Source: Halodurantibacterium flavum
Lineage (GTDB): Bacteria > Pseudomonadota > Alphaproteobacteria > Rhodobacterales > Rhodobacteraceae
Assembly: GCF_042681825.1 (NCBI RefSeq)
Contig: NZ_JBHUGH010000009.1
Location: 385,352 to 449,351, forward strand
Length of the DNA: 64,000 bases
Direction: 5' to 3'
Within the stretch, counting starts at the first letter, position 1. Every line of letters begins with the position of its first letter. The translations under genes were made by a program, and so were the position numbers. The notes beneath the pieces were generated by a model. That model made no database searches. It was not told the DNA's origin and was given only the letters and a program-made list of their open reading frames with translations. Positions 8,358 to 17,661 of this stretch are shown here, one piece after another.

Positions 8358-9542
8358 TCACGCGTCCTGCGCCGCCCGGTCGCCAAGGGTCACGGTGACT
8401 TCCGTCGGCTGGCCCGCGCGCAAGAGGCCCAGCGTCACCTCGGTGTCGGGCGCCTGACCTGCGATAACGCGGGTGAGGTCGCGCGGATTGCCGATCTCGG
8501 TTCCCGCGACCGAGGTCACGATGTCACCGCGCCGCAACCCGGCCTCGGCCGCGGGGCTGTTTTCCAGCACCCGGCCCAGCATCGCGCCCTGCCCCGGCTC
8601 AAGCCCCAGCGCAGCCGCGATATCCTCGGTCACGGGCGCGATCTCGACCCCCAGCCAGCCCCGGCTGACGCTGCCGCCAGCGCCCAGATCGGCGACGACC
8701 TGCGCCACCATGTCCGAGGGCGCGGCAAAGCCGATCCCGACCGAGCCGCCGGTGGGCGACAGGATCGCGGTGTTCACGCCCACGACCTCACCCGCCGCGT
8801 TGAAGAGCGGTCCGCCGGAATTGCCCCGGTTGATTGCCGCGTCCGTCTGGATAAAGGCGTCGAACGGCCCCGACCCGATATCCCGGCCCAGGGCGGAAAC
8901 GATCCCGGTCGTGACCGTCGTGCCCAGCCCGAACGGGTTGCCGATCGCCACGACCGGCTGGCCTACCCGCAGCGCCTCGGATGAACCGAAGCTGACCGTG
9001 GGCAGATCGGCCGCGTCGATCCGGAGCACGGCGAGATCCGTCGGCGCATCCCGCCCGACCACTTCGGCGGTGAACTGGCGGCCGTCCTCCAGCGTCACCC
9101 GCACCTCGCTTGCATCGGCGACGACATGGGCGTTCGTCACGATCTGCCCGTCCGTGCCGATGATGAACCCGGTCCCGAGCCCGCGCATCTCACGCGGCTG
9201 GGGCTCTGGCATCTCGGGGAAGGCAAAGCCGAAGCGGCGCTGGAATTCCTCGAACGGGAACCCCTGGGGCATCTGCTGCCGTCCGGCGGTGGGCGTGACC
9301 TGCGCCGTGACCTCGATCGTCACGACGGCGGGCGAGACGCGCGCCACCAGATCGCTGAAATCGGCTTGGGTCAGCGCGCCCGAATTTGCCTCGGGCGCCG
9401 CCTCCGTCGTGGTCGCCGTCTGCGCATGGGCGGCGTTATAGGGTGGCAGCACCGCACCCCCTATCGCCGCCGCCAGCGCCGTGCTGAAAAGCAGCGCCGC
9501 CGTTCCACTGATCCTGCCTTTGCCACGTTGCTTGACATACAT
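8358..9542 (-). CDS. DegP/HtrA-family periplasmic serine protease, single PDZ
   Basis: A 394-residue protein with a signal peptide (cleavage near AHAQT), a trypsin-like domain with the triad His (VTNAHVV, about residue 138), Asp (PTDLAVLRID) and Ser (INRGNSGGPLF, about 240), and one PDZ domain at the C-terminus (SPAAEAGLRRGDIV). Classical DegP has two PDZ domains; one PDZ is DegS-like, but there is no retained membrane anchor. It degrades misfolded envelope proteins or senses them. AAGGA lies 8 nt before the ATG. It is divergent from a two-component system, a common arrangement for envelope-stress control. Confidence 0.9.
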   Translation of the reverse strand: MYVKQRGKGRISGTAALLFSTALAAAIGGAVLPPYNAAHAQTATTTEAAPEANSGALTQADFSDLVARVSPAVVTIEVTAQVTPTAGRQQMPQGFPFEEFQRRFGFAFPEMPEPQPREMRGLGTGFIIGTDGQIVTNAHVVADASEVRVTLEDGRQFTAEVVGRDAPTDLAVLRIDAADLPTVSFGSSEALRVGQPVVAIGNPFGLGTTVTTGIVSALGRDIGSGPFDAFIQTDAAINRGNSGGPLFNAAGEVVGVNTAILSPTGGSVGIGFAAPSDMVAQVVADLGAGGSVSRGWLGVEIAPVTEDIAAALGLEPGQGAMLGRVLENSPAAEAGLRRGDIVTSVAGTEIGNPRDLTRVIAGQAPDTEVTLGLLRAGQPTEVTVTLGDRAAQDA

Positions 9543-9635
9543 TCGGTCATTCCTTCTGACAGTCGGTCAGCTGGCCTCTTGCCAGCTCTGAAGGAAAAGA
9601 TGCGATTGCCGCCTCGCGTCCGCTTGTCAGGCAGA

Positions 9636-9699
9636 TTACAGTTGCGCAATCTTTGTCACAGGGATGCGAGGGACGCGCGCCCGGGTTACAGGGCTGTAA
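9636..9699. promoter_or_regulatory. Candidate response-regulator binding region (phased TTACAG-type repeats)
   Basis: In the gap between the DegP-like gene and the response regulator, TTACAG lies at 9636-9641, TCACAG at 9656-9661, and TTACAG inside an inverted repeat (TTACAGGGCTGTAA) at 9686-9699. The same-strand copies begin 20 and 30 nt apart, so all fall on one face of the helix, as expected for an OmpR-type regulator. Assignment to the adjacent regulator is inference. Confidence 0.4.
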
Positions 9700-9773
9700 T
9701 CGCGCGGCCATTGTCAGGTAACGGTCCTGCCACCAGATGTCTTGCAGGACGGGACGTCGAGGCGGACAAGGTC

Positions 9774-10445
9774 ATGCAGATACTTCTGGTCGAGGATGAC
9801 GCGACCATCGCGGATTATGTGATCGACGGGCTGCGCCGCGAAGGCCATGGCGTCGATCACCTGTCGGACGGGCGGGACGCGCTCGCACAGGCCGCGCGGG
9901 GCGAATACGACGCGCTGGTGGTCGACAGGATGCTGCCGGGGCTGGACGGGTTGTCGCTGATCAAGGCGCTGCGGGCCGCGCGGGTCGTGACGCCGGCTAT
10001 CTTTCTGACGGCGATGGGCGGCGTGGATGACCGGATCGAGGGGTTGCGGGCGGGCGGCGACGACTATCTGGTCAAGCCCTTCGCCCTGGGTGAGCTTTCG
10101 GCCCGGCTCGATGCGCTGGCCCGGCGCCCGGCGTTGCGGCAGGACGAATCCGTGCTGCAGGCGGGCGATCTCACGATGGACCTGATCCGCCGCCGCGTCA
10201 CCCGCGCCGGGCAGGAGATCGAGCTCTTGCCGCGTGAATTCGCCCTTCTGGAACATCTCCTGCGGCGCAAGGGGCGTGTCCAGACACGGACCATGCTGCT
10301 GGAAGGCGTCTGGGACCTGCATTTCGACCCCCAGACGAATGTGGTCGAAACCCATATCAGCCGCTTGCGCGCCAAGGTCGACAAGCCCTTCGCGACCGAG
10401 CTGATCCGGACGGTGCGCGGGGCGGGCTATCGCATTGACGACTGA
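9774..10445 (+). CDS. OmpR-family response regulator
   Basis: A 223-residue protein with a receiver domain (acidic pair Glu7-Asp8-Asp9, phosphoacceptor Asp51 in VVDRMLPG, conserved Lys in YLVKPF) and a C-terminal winged-helix DNA-binding domain (LLPREFALLEHLLRRKGRV, TNVVETHISRLRAKVD, IRTVRGAGYRI). ATG 9774 begins the receiver directly; longer in-frame extensions run into the divergent protease gene. Its stop overlaps the histidine kinase gene. It probably acts on the intergenic repeats and perhaps on the divergent protease. Confidence 0.92.
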   Translation: MQILLVEDDATIADYVIDGLRREGHGVDHLSDGRDALAQAARGEYDALVVDRMLPGLDGLSLIKALRAARVVTPAIFLTAMGGVDDRIEGLRAGGDDYLVKPFALGELSARLDALARRPALRQDESVLQAGDLTMDLIRRRVTRAGQEIELLPREFALLEHLLRRKGRVQTRTMLLEGVWDLHFDPQTNVVETHISRLRAKVDKPFATELIRTVRGAGYRIDD

Positions 10446-11820
10446 TCCCGCACAGGCCGCGCCGACCCGCAGCTTTTCGATCTGGCGGTCCACGCCCCTG
10501 CGGCTGGGGCTGATGCTGGCGGCGGTCTTCACGCTTTGCGGGATCGTGACCTTTGCCGGCGCCTATGTCGTGGTCCGGGCCGACCGCATCCGCGCCATCG
10601 AGGCCAATCTCGACCAGCATGTGGCAAGCTTTTCCGCCGCGCGCCTGCCCCTCGCGCTTGGCGCGCAGGTGGCCGCGGATGCGGCGGCGACCGACGCGCG
10701 CGACCGGATCTTTGCCTATATCTCGCCGCTCGGGCCGCGGGTGGGCAATGCCGCGGTCGAGGTTCAGGATGACGGCGTGCTGCTGTCGCCGCTGCCGGGG
10801 CGCCCGCCCCTGTCGCGCGACGGATACCTGAGCCGCGTCGTGCCCATGGCGGGCGGGCTGCTGATCGTGGCCGAGACCAGGACGCCGCTGGTGCTGGTGC
10901 GGCGCACCTTCCTGATCCTTGCAGCCGTGGGATTGCTGCCGACCGCGCTTGCCGCCTTCCTGTCAGGATATGCGTTGGCGCGGCGGGCAGACCGCCGGAT
11001 GCGCGAGGTTGAAACGGCGCTCGACCGGCTGGCCGCGGGCGATCTGTCGGCCCGTGTGCCCGACCGCCGCACGGGCCTGGAGGATCTGGACCTGATCGCC
11101 GACCGGGTGAATCGCATGGCCCGCGCGCAAGAGGCCGCGACCGCAAGCCTGCGGCAGGTGACGACCGACATCGCCCATGACCTCAAGACCCCGGTGCAGC
11201 GCATCGCCGTCCTGCTGCACCGCCTGCGCGACGATCACCCCGAGGGGAGCGCGGCCACGCTTGCCGAGGCCGCCCTGAACGAGGCCGAGCGCGCGGCGGG
11301 GATGTTTCAGGGACTACTGACCATCGCCGAGATCGAGGGCGCCGGCGGCGGCGATCCCGCGCCGCTGATCGACCTTGGCCAGATCGCCGCCACGCTGGCC
11401 GAGGTCTTTGAACCCGCCGCCGCCGAGACAGGCCACCGGCTGCTGCTGGATCTGCCGCCGGGGCCGGCGCGGATCAGGGGCGACCGGGCGCTGGTGGGGC
11501 GGATGGTCTCGAACCTTCTGGACAACGCGCTGCGCCACACGCCAGACGGGACCGAGGTGACGCTTTCGGTCCGCGTCAGTGCCGGGGGCATCACGCTGGG
11601 CGTCGCAGACCGCGGCCCGGGTATCCCGCCCGAGGAACGCGCGCGAGTGGTGCAGCGCCTCTATCGCCTTGACCGGAGCCGGAATACCCCCGGCCACGGG
11701 CTGGGCCTGAGCCTTGTGGCCGCTATCGCGGGCCGGCACGGGGCCGAGCTGTCGCTGGGCGACAACGATCCCGGCCTGCGGATCGAGGTCATGTTCCCGC
11801 ATCCCCCGGCAGCGGGATAA
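10435..11820 (+). CDS. Sensor histidine kinase
   Basis: A 461-residue membrane sensor. TM1 is at about 22-45, followed by a roughly 100-residue periplasmic domain, TM2 at about 148-172, HAMP, HisKA with phosphoacceptor His in TTDIAHDLKTP (about 247), and HATPase_c with N box (NLLDNALRHT) and G boxes (VADRGPGIPPEE, GHGLGLSLV). The start is a TTG overlapping the regulator stop by 11 nt; the first in-frame ATG would cut into TM1. It is the cognate kinase of the preceding regulator. Its 3' end overlaps the convergent PfkB-family gene by 32 nt. Confidence 0.9.
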   Translation: MTTDPAQAAPTRSFSIWRSTPLRLGLMLAAVFTLCGIVTFAGAYVVVRADRIRAIEANLDQHVASFSAARLPLALGAQVAADAAATDARDRIFAYISPLGPRVGNAAVEVQDDGVLLSPLPGRPPLSRDGYLSRVVPMAGGLLIVAETRTPLVLVRRTFLILAAVGLLPTALAAFLSGYALARRADRRMREVETALDRLAAGDLSARVPDRRTGLEDLDLIADRVNRMARAQEAATASLRQVTTDIAHDLKTPVQRIAVLLHRLRDDHPEGSAATLAEAALNEAERAAGMFQGLLTIAEIEGAGGGDPAPLIDLGQIAATLAEVFEPAAAETGHRLLLDLPPGPARIRGDRALVGRMVSNLLDNALRHTPDGTEVTLSVRVSAGGITLGVADRGPGIPPEERARVVQRLYRLDRSRNTPGHGLGLSLVAAIAGRHGAELSLGDNDPGLRIEVMFPHPPAAG

Positions 11821-12784
11821 GGCGACATTCGGGGCCCAGGCGGACGACATCGCCGGGACGGCAAAGCTCGGTCGCAGGCGTCATCACCGCCGCGGCCGCC
11901 GCAGCCGTGCCCTGTCGCAGCGCCTCGGCCCAGCCTTCGGCCCGCGCCAGTGAAAGGGCGACGGCACCGGTGAAACTGTCCCCCGCGCCCACCTTGCTCT
12001 GAACCCGCACGACAGGGGGGATGCAGTGCAGCCGCCGCCCTGCGCCGACCAGCACCGACCCGTTCGCGCCGCGCGCCAGCACGACGACCCGCGCCACCCC
12101 TGCCGCGACCAGTTCGCCGGCAAAGGCCGCCGTGTCGGCGACCTCGGGCAAGGGGCGGCCGGCAAGCGTCTCGGCCTCGGCTTCATCCATACGCAGAACC
12201 TCGGGCGCGGCATCGCGGCTGGCACTGGAACGGGACGGGCTGGCAAGGGCCGTCAGCGCCGCGCCCGAGGTATCGACGATCAGCCGCGCGCCCGCGGGTG
12301 CCAGAACCGCCGCCAGCGTCGCGGCGAAATCGTCCGGGACGCCGGGCGGCTGGCTGCCGCTCAGCACCACGATGGCGCCGGGCGGGGTCGCGGCCGACAG
12401 CGCGGCAAGCACATCGTCCACCGCCTGCGGGGGCCAGTCCGGGCCGGGCAGGACAAAGCGATACTGATCGCCCGTCGCAGCCTCGTTCACCGTCAGGCTC
12501 TGGCGCGTCTCGCCGGGGGCTGGCAGGGCTGCGGGTACCAGCCCCTCGGCCTGCATCAGGTCGGCGATCCGTGCGCCGGTCGGCCCGCCAAGGGCCGCTG
12601 CCGCCACGGCCTCGCCGCCCAGCCGGCGGATCGCGCGCGCCACGTTCACCCCGCCCCCGCCCGGATCATACCCGGGCCGGCCCAGCCGCAGCTTCGGCCC
12701 CGGACGCACGGCGCCGTCGAACCGTGCATCGACGTCCAGCGCGGGGTTGAGCGTGATGGTCAGGATCGGTGTCTGCCCGGGCAT
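11789..12784 (-). CDS. PfkB-family sugar-phosphate kinase (1-phosphofructokinase-like)
   Basis: A 331-residue ribokinase-fold enzyme of the FruK/LacC/PfkB branch. The N-terminal motif ILTITLNPALDVD is typical of phosphofructo-/tagatose-phosphate kinases. GGGGVNVARAIRRLGG binds the sugar phosphate, and GAGDSFTGA holds the catalytic Asp and anion hole. ATG 12784 has AGGAG just upstream; the long upstream extension of the frame lies inside the antiporter gene. It starts 29 nt after the last antiporter gene, so it may be co-transcribed. The exact substrate cannot be fixed from sequence. Confidence 0.85.
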   Translation of the reverse strand: MPGQTPILTITLNPALDVDARFDGAVRPGPKLRLGRPGYDPGGGGVNVARAIRRLGGEAVAAAALGGPTGARIADLMQAEGLVPAALPAPGETRQSLTVNEAATGDQYRFVLPGPDWPPQAVDDVLAALSAATPPGAIVVLSGSQPPGVPDDFAATLAAVLAPAGARLIVDTSGAALTALASPSRSSASRDAAPEVLRMDEAEAETLAGRPLPEVADTAAFAGELVAAGVARVVVLARGANGSVLVGAGRRLHCIPPVVRVQSKVGAGDSFTGAVALSLARAEGWAEALRQGTAAAAAAVMTPATELCRPGDVVRLGPECRLIPLPGDAGT

Positions 12785-12813
12785 CGCGGATCTCCTGCAG
12801 GGTGGGTCGGGCG

Positions 12814-14457
12814 TCAGCCCGAAAGGAGCAGGGCCAAACCTAGGGCCAGCGCGACCAGAAGACCACCGCTGACCGGCAGGCGCGACAGGACCGGTTCCGC
12901 CCGCGCCCCAAGCCGCATCAGGCCCTGCCACGGACGGGCGATATCCCATCCCGGCAGCGGGGGCGGCGGGATCGCCGAAAACGCCTGCCGCAGGCGGAAC
13001 GCCCAACGCTCGGCCAGCGGGGCAAGATCGCCCTCGGGCAGACGCGGAAGGGCCAGACCGAACCGCCAGGCCAGCGCCGCGATCAGCAGTCCCGCGCCCA
13101 CCGGCCAACCCGCCGACCAGATGGCGGAAAGGTGCAGCGCATAATCGCCCGGCAGGCCCGACCAGCCCGGCCCGAGCACCCATGGCAGCGCCAGCGCCCC
13201 GCCCACAAGCCCCGCCACCGGCAGCCACAGCACCGGACCCGCGCCACTGCCCGCCCGCGTCCCGTGCAGGCCGGTCAGAACCCGCATCAGCAGCAGGGTC
13301 GTCGTCACACCCGAAAGCGTCACGACCAGTTCAGCGGCCGGACCAAGCGCCGCCTTGGCCGCAGCCTTGGTCACCGCACCCCCCGTCAGCGGCACGCCCG
13401 CCACCGAGGCCGCAGCAACCCCCACCAGCGCCAGCGCCACCAGCCGCCCACGCGACGCGACCGCAGCCACAAGTCCGACCGACAGGAACAGCGCCGCCTT
13501 GGCCAGCCCGTGATGCGCCGCGTAAAAGGTGGCGGCCGTCGCCCCGCCCGTCCCCGCCAGCGCCATCACAAGGCCCATCTGGCTGACCGTGGAATAGGCG
13601 AGCATCGCCTTGACCCGCGTCTGCGTCAGACCCAGAACGGCGCCCCCGATCAGCGTCACGAGCCCCAGCACCGTCAGCACCGGATAGTGGGGCAGGAACA
13701 GGATCACGCCGATCAGCCCCGCCTTGACGATTGCCCCCGACAAGACCGCCGAGGCCGGAACGGGCGCCGCCGGATGCGCCAGCGGCAGCCAGATATGGAG
13801 CGGCATCACCCCCGCCTTGACCGCGAAGCCGAGCGCCAGAAGCCCCGCCGCAAGCGGCTGCGCCGCCAGCACCCGCCGCACGTCATCCACGGCAAGGCTG
13901 CCCGCCTCGGCCACGGCAAGCATGAAGCCCAGAAGCAGCGCCGCCTCGCCCAGAACGGCGAGCGTCAGGTAGATGCGGCCCGCACGCAGCGCCTGATCCG
14001 TGCCTTTCGCCACCACAAGGACATAGGCCGCCAGCGAGACCGCCGCGAAGGCCACGTAAAAGGTCGCCACATCCGCCGCCAGCATCACGCCCAGATTGCC
14101 CGCGAAGGTCAGGCACCAGAAGCCGGCAAAGACCGCCGGGCGGCGCAAGCCGGTCAGGCTGCGGGATCCGGCGACGCCTGCGGCAAGCCAGATCGCGGCG
14201 GTCACGCCAAAGAGAAGCGCGCCGTCCCGACCCGCGTGAAGCACCGTGCCCAGCAGAAGCGGCGGAACCTCGGTCACGCCGGACAGGCCCGTCAGCGCCG
14301 CGGCGAGCGCCGGGACCGGCGCCAGCGGCAGCACCAAAAGCGCATGACCCCGCAGGCGTGGCAGTGCGATCGCCGCCCCGAGGAGCAGCGGCCAGACGAG
14401 TGCCACAAGCGGCAAAAGGGGACCCGAAACGATGGTCATGGCAGGTATCGTGGTCAT
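12814..14457 (-). CDS. Third MrpA/D-NuoL/M/N-like antiporter subunit, TM5 Glu replaced
   Basis: A 547-residue polytopic protein of the proton-conducting transporter family (Proton_antipo_M). The TM7 Lys (GFAVKAGVMPLHIWLP), TM8 Lys (GAIVKAGLIG) and TM12-region Lys (HHGLAKAALFL) are present. The position of the conserved TM5 Glu is Ala (TFYVAFAAVSLAAY compared with NLYVGLELLSLAAV in the paralogue). A C-terminal extension with a last helix follows. It starts by ATGA overlap with the preceding subunit. It is a third antiporter-like channel in this operon, perhaps with an altered coupling role. Confidence 0.8.
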   Translation of the reverse strand: MTTIPAMTIVSGPLLPLVALVWPLLLGAAIALPRLRGHALLVLPLAPVPALAAALTGLSGVTEVPPLLLGTVLHAGRDGALLFGVTAAIWLAAGVAGSRSLTGLRRPAVFAGFWCLTFAGNLGVMLAADVATFYVAFAAVSLAAYVLVVAKGTDQALRAGRIYLTLAVLGEAALLLGFMLAVAEAGSLAVDDVRRVLAAQPLAAGLLALGFAVKAGVMPLHIWLPLAHPAAPVPASAVLSGAIVKAGLIGVILFLPHYPVLTVLGLVTLIGGAVLGLTQTRVKAMLAYSTVSQMGLVMALAGTGGATAATFYAAHHGLAKAALFLSVGLVAAVASRGRLVALALVGVAAASVAGVPLTGGAVTKAAAKAALGPAAELVVTLSGVTTTLLLMRVLTGLHGTRAGSGAGPVLWLPVAGLVGGALALPWVLGPGWSGLPGDYALHLSAIWSAGWPVGAGLLIAALAWRFGLALPRLPEGDLAPLAERWAFRLRQAFSAIPPPPLPGWDIARPWQGLMRLGARAEPVLSRLPVSGGLLVALALGLALLLSG

Positions 14458-15917
14458 GGCAGATACTGCCTTTCGACGATCAGGGTGGCCCAGCCGAGCG
14501 GGCTGAACGGCGCGCCGGCAAAGACGCCCACGCCAAGCGCCGCAAGCGCCGTCACCACGGCCGGGACGATCAGCGCGTGGGTCCCGCCCTCGACGCACAA
14601 GTCGGGGTCGGGGTCCAGAAACCAGATCCGGTAGAGCAGCGGAAGGAAGTACGCCGCGTTGAGCAGCGTCGACGCCCCGAGCACCGCCACGACCCAGGGC
14701 GCCCCCGCCTCGACCGCGCCGATGCCGAGGTAAAGCTTGGTCACGAAGCCCGCCATCGGCGGCAGGCCGATCATCCCCATCGCGCCCAGCGAAAAGGCGG
14801 CAGAGGTCCAGGGCATCCGCGCGCCCACGCCGTTCAACCCCTCGATCCGGGTGATGCCCGCGCGTTCTTGGTAGATGCCGGCGCAGAAGAAAAGCGTGAT
14901 CTTCATCAGCCCCTGATGGACCAGATGAACAAGCCCGCCGATCACCGCATATTGCCCCGCCAGCGCCGCGCCCAGAATGATGTAGGACACCTGGCTGACG
15001 GTCGAGAAGGCCAGCCGCTTTTTCACCTCGGTCTGCTGGAGCGCGCGCCACGACCCCCAGAGGATCGTCACCGAGGCAAGCGCCGCAAGCGGCACCCCCA
15101 TCCCCAGATCAGCGACAAGCGAGATCCCGAACACGTCATAGATCACCCGCACGATGCCAAACGCCCCCGCCTTCACCACCGCCACCGCATGGAGAAGCGC
15201 GCTGACCGGTGCCGGGGCCGCCATCGCGCCGGGCAACCAGCCATGGAGCGGCACCAGCGCCGCCTTGACCCCCAGCCCCGCGATGAAAAGGACAAAGATC
15301 GCCCGCAATTCCCATGCCGGCAGTTCGCCCAGCGGCTGCGGCGTCGCGAATTCGATCGGGCCCGTCGCGGATTCGAGCCAGAGGATCGCCACCAGCAGAA
15401 CCACCCCGGCCGGCAGCGCATAGCTCAGGTAGCTGCGCCCGGCCGCGAGCGATTTCTCGTCCTGCTTGTGAACGACAAGCGGCCAGGTGGCGAGCGTCAG
15501 AAGCTCGTAGAACATGAAGAAAGAGATCAGCGTCCCCGCCAGCGCGATTCCGGTCGTCGCGGCGACGCATAGGCTGAAGAACCCGAAAAAGCGCGACAAC
15601 TCCGCCTTGGTGCCGAAATAGGCGATGGCATAGATGGTCGTCAGCAACCACAGAAAGGCCGAGAGCGTGAGGAACAGAAGCGACAGCGCATCCGCCCGCA
15701 ACAACAGGTAAAGCCCGGGCGCAAAGCTGATCCGGGTCTCATAGATCGCGCCCTGCGCCACCTCGGCCAGCATGAAGGTGATGAGCCCGAGCTTGGCCAG
15801 CGCCCCGCCAAGGTTCAGCCCGTTGCGCAGGGTGTGCTGATCCTCGCGCAGAAAGAACGTGATCGCTGCCGGAACGAAGGACGTCATCAGGATCAGAAGC
15901 GGCAGAAGCGCGGTCAT
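14454..15917 (-). CDS. MrpD/NuoM-like proton-conducting antiporter subunit
   Basis: A 487-residue membrane protein of the Proton_antipo_M family with about 14 helices. The TM5 Glu (FFMFYELLTLATW), TM7 Lys (GLGVKAALVPLHGWLP), TM8 Lys (AVVKAGAFGIVRV) and a further Lys (HQGLMKITLFF) are all present, so it should be competent for ion translocation. It forms part of a multi-subunit Na+/H+ (or K+/H+) antiporter with its neighbours. ATGA overlaps on both sides show tight translational coupling. Confidence 0.85.
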   Translation of the reverse strand: MTALLPLLILMTSFVPAAITFFLREDQHTLRNGLNLGGALAKLGLITFMLAEVAQGAIYETRISFAPGLYLLLRADALSLLFLTLSAFLWLLTTIYAIAYFGTKAELSRFFGFFSLCVAATTGIALAGTLISFFMFYELLTLATWPLVVHKQDEKSLAAGRSYLSYALPAGVVLLVAILWLESATGPIEFATPQPLGELPAWELRAIFVLFIAGLGVKAALVPLHGWLPGAMAAPAPVSALLHAVAVVKAGAFGIVRVIYDVFGISLVADLGMGVPLAALASVTILWGSWRALQQTEVKKRLAFSTVSQVSYIILGAALAGQYAVIGGLVHLVHQGLMKITLFFCAGIYQERAGITRIEGLNGVGARMPWTSAAFSLGAMGMIGLPPMAGFVTKLYLGIGAVEAGAPWVVAVLGASTLLNAAYFLPLLYRIWFLDPDPDLCVEGGTHALIVPAVVTALAALGVGVFAGAPFSPLGWATLIVERQYLP

Positions 15918-17365
15918 TCCAGGCCCTCCACCGCCGCCTCGGGGCGCCCGATCTGCACCAGATCAAAAGGCAGCGCCGACCCGATCCCCAGCACGACCGC
16001 GCAGAAGGCAAGCACCAGCGGCACCGCCTGCGCGCCGCGCGAAACCGGTCGCAGGCCGCTGGGCGCCTCGCGCGCGAAGGCCGTCACAAGCGGACGATAG
16101 AGGTAGAGCGCCGCCAGAAGCCCGCCCGCCAGCGGCCCCAGCGCCCAGAGGGGCTGGCCGGCGGCAAAGGAAGAGGTGACGATCAGATACTTGGCCGTAA
16201 AGCCCCCCGAGGGCGGCAGGCCGATCAGGCTGACCGCCGCGACCGCAAAGGCGAGGACGCTGACCGGCATGACCTTGACGATGCCGCGCAGCCCCTCGAT
16301 CCGGTCATGGCCGCAGGCGGTCAGCCAAAGCCCCGCGCAAAGAAACATCGCGGCCTTGGCAAAGGCGTGGGATGCGGCATGAAACACCGCCCCCGTCCAG
16401 GCGCCCGCGGCCCAGGGCTGCGCCGCCCCGTCGCCCCCCGCCAGCGGAAAGGCAAGGAACAGATAGCCCAGCTGCGCCACGGTCGAATAGGCGATGACCA
16501 GCTTCAGCCGGTCCTGCCGCAGGGCGAGGATCCCGCCGTAGAATATCGCCGCCGTCCCCAAGAGCCCGGGCAGCACCATCGCTGCCGGGCTTGCCAGATC
16601 GCCGAACCCGTCGAACCAGAGCCGCATCAGAATGTAGAAGGACGCCTTTGGCACCAGCGCCGAGAGGATCGCCGAGGCCGGGGCCGGGGCACCGGAATGG
16701 GCCGGGGGCAGCCAACCGTGAAACGGGAAAAGCGCGGTCTTGATCAGCAACCCCGCCGTCATCAGCCCCAGCGCCAGCGGATCGGTGGCGGCAGGTTCCC
16801 GCATCGCGAGCAGCCCCAGATCGAGGACCCCATGCGCGGAATAGATCAGCGCCACGCCCAGCAGGAACAAAAGCGAGCCCATCAGCGCCTGCATCAGATA
16901 GCGCAGAGCGGCGGTGATCGCCTTGGCCTCACCCGACAGGGCCACCAGCGCCACCGCCGCAAGGCTGAGCAGTTCGAGCCCGACATAGAGGTTGAAAAGG
17001 TCCGCCGACAGAAAGATCGCGTTCAGCGCCGCCCAGAGGAAAAGCGCGAGCGGCCAGAAAAGCGCGCCCTCCCGCCCCTGATCGCGCCAGGGCGCGGCGG
17101 ACAGGACAGCCGCCATGACCACCGCCGAAAACGCGAGGAAGGCAAAGGCCAGCCCGTCGAGGCGCAGCGCGATGCCCAGGGGCGGCTCCCATCCCCCGAC
17201 CGCCATGGCACCGGGCCGCGTCAGCGTCGCGCCGACCGCGACCGTCAGACCAAGCATCACGCCCGATGCCGCAAGCGCCAGCCCCCGCCCCCCGCGCGGC
17301 CAGAGGACGGCCGCCATCGCAGCCATCAGTGGCAGGGCGGGCCAAAGCGGCAGGAGCGCGCTCAT
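15914..17365 (-). CDS. mrpD: MrpD/NuoN-like proton-conducting antiporter subunit
   Basis: A 483-residue Proton_antipo_M protein. It keeps the TM5 Glu (NLYVGLELLSLA), TM7 Lys (GLLIKTALFPFHGWLPPAHS), TM8 Lys (SALVPKASFYIL) and the later Lys (SHAFAKAAMFLCAG). Position after mrpC is that of MrpD in canonical operons, so the symbol follows order and motif. ATG 17365 overlaps the mrpC stop; the longer frame upstream is a shadow of mrpC. Confidence 0.85.
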   Translation of the reverse strand: MSALLPLWPALPLMAAMAAVLWPRGGRGLALAASGVMLGLTVAVGATLTRPGAMAVGGWEPPLGIALRLDGLAFAFLAFSAVVMAAVLSAAPWRDQGREGALFWPLALFLWAALNAIFLSADLFNLYVGLELLSLAAVALVALSGEAKAITAALRYLMQALMGSLLFLLGVALIYSAHGVLDLGLLAMREPAATDPLALGLMTAGLLIKTALFPFHGWLPPAHSGAPAPASAILSALVPKASFYILMRLWFDGFGDLASPAAMVLPGLLGTAAIFYGGILALRQDRLKLVIAYSTVAQLGYLFLAFPLAGGDGAAQPWAAGAWTGAVFHAASHAFAKAAMFLCAGLWLTACGHDRIEGLRGIVKVMPVSVLAFAVAAVSLIGLPPSGGFTAKYLIVTSSFAAGQPLWALGPLAGGLLAALYLYRPLVTAFAREAPSGLRPVSRGAQAVPLVLAFCAVVLGIGSALPFDLVQIGRPEAAVEGLE

Positions 17366-17661
17366 TCCTGCTCCTCGGGCAGGGTCGCCCGCCCCGAGGC
17401 GCGGGCATGGGCGACGATCAGGGCAACCGCAAGCGCGGTCGCCGACAGCGCCACGACGATGCCGGTGATGATCAGCGCCTGCGGCACGGGGTCGGGCAGA
17501 ACCGCGCCCCGCGCCCCCGCCGCGCCAAAGAACAGGAAGATCCCCGAACCCAGGACGTTGAAGGCCAGAAGCCGCTGCAAAAGATGCCGCTGCCATAGAA
17601 ACCCGAAAAGACCGATCCCCACCAGGGTCGCGCCGCAGAGTCCATAGATCGTCGCTGTCAT
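17362..17661 (-). CDS. mrpC: MrpC/NuoK-like antiporter subunit
   Basis: A 99-residue protein with three predicted helices and the NuoK/MnhC pattern (LLQRLLAFNVLGSGIFLFFG, DPVPQALIITGIVVALSATA). MrpC forms part of the small-subunit core of the antiporter next to MrpD. It overlaps both neighbours by 4 nt. Confidence 0.9.
   Translation of the reverse strand: MTATIYGLCGATLVGIGLFGFLWQRHLLQRLLAFNVLGSGIFLFFGAAGARGAVLPDPVPQALIITGIVVALSATALAVALIVAHARASGRATLPEEQE

Noticed and set aside
13132..17647. Long plus-strand frames opposite the antiporter operon.
   Set aside because: Translations are Arg/Gln/His-rich with no motifs, and all lie antisense to well-supported membrane proteins.
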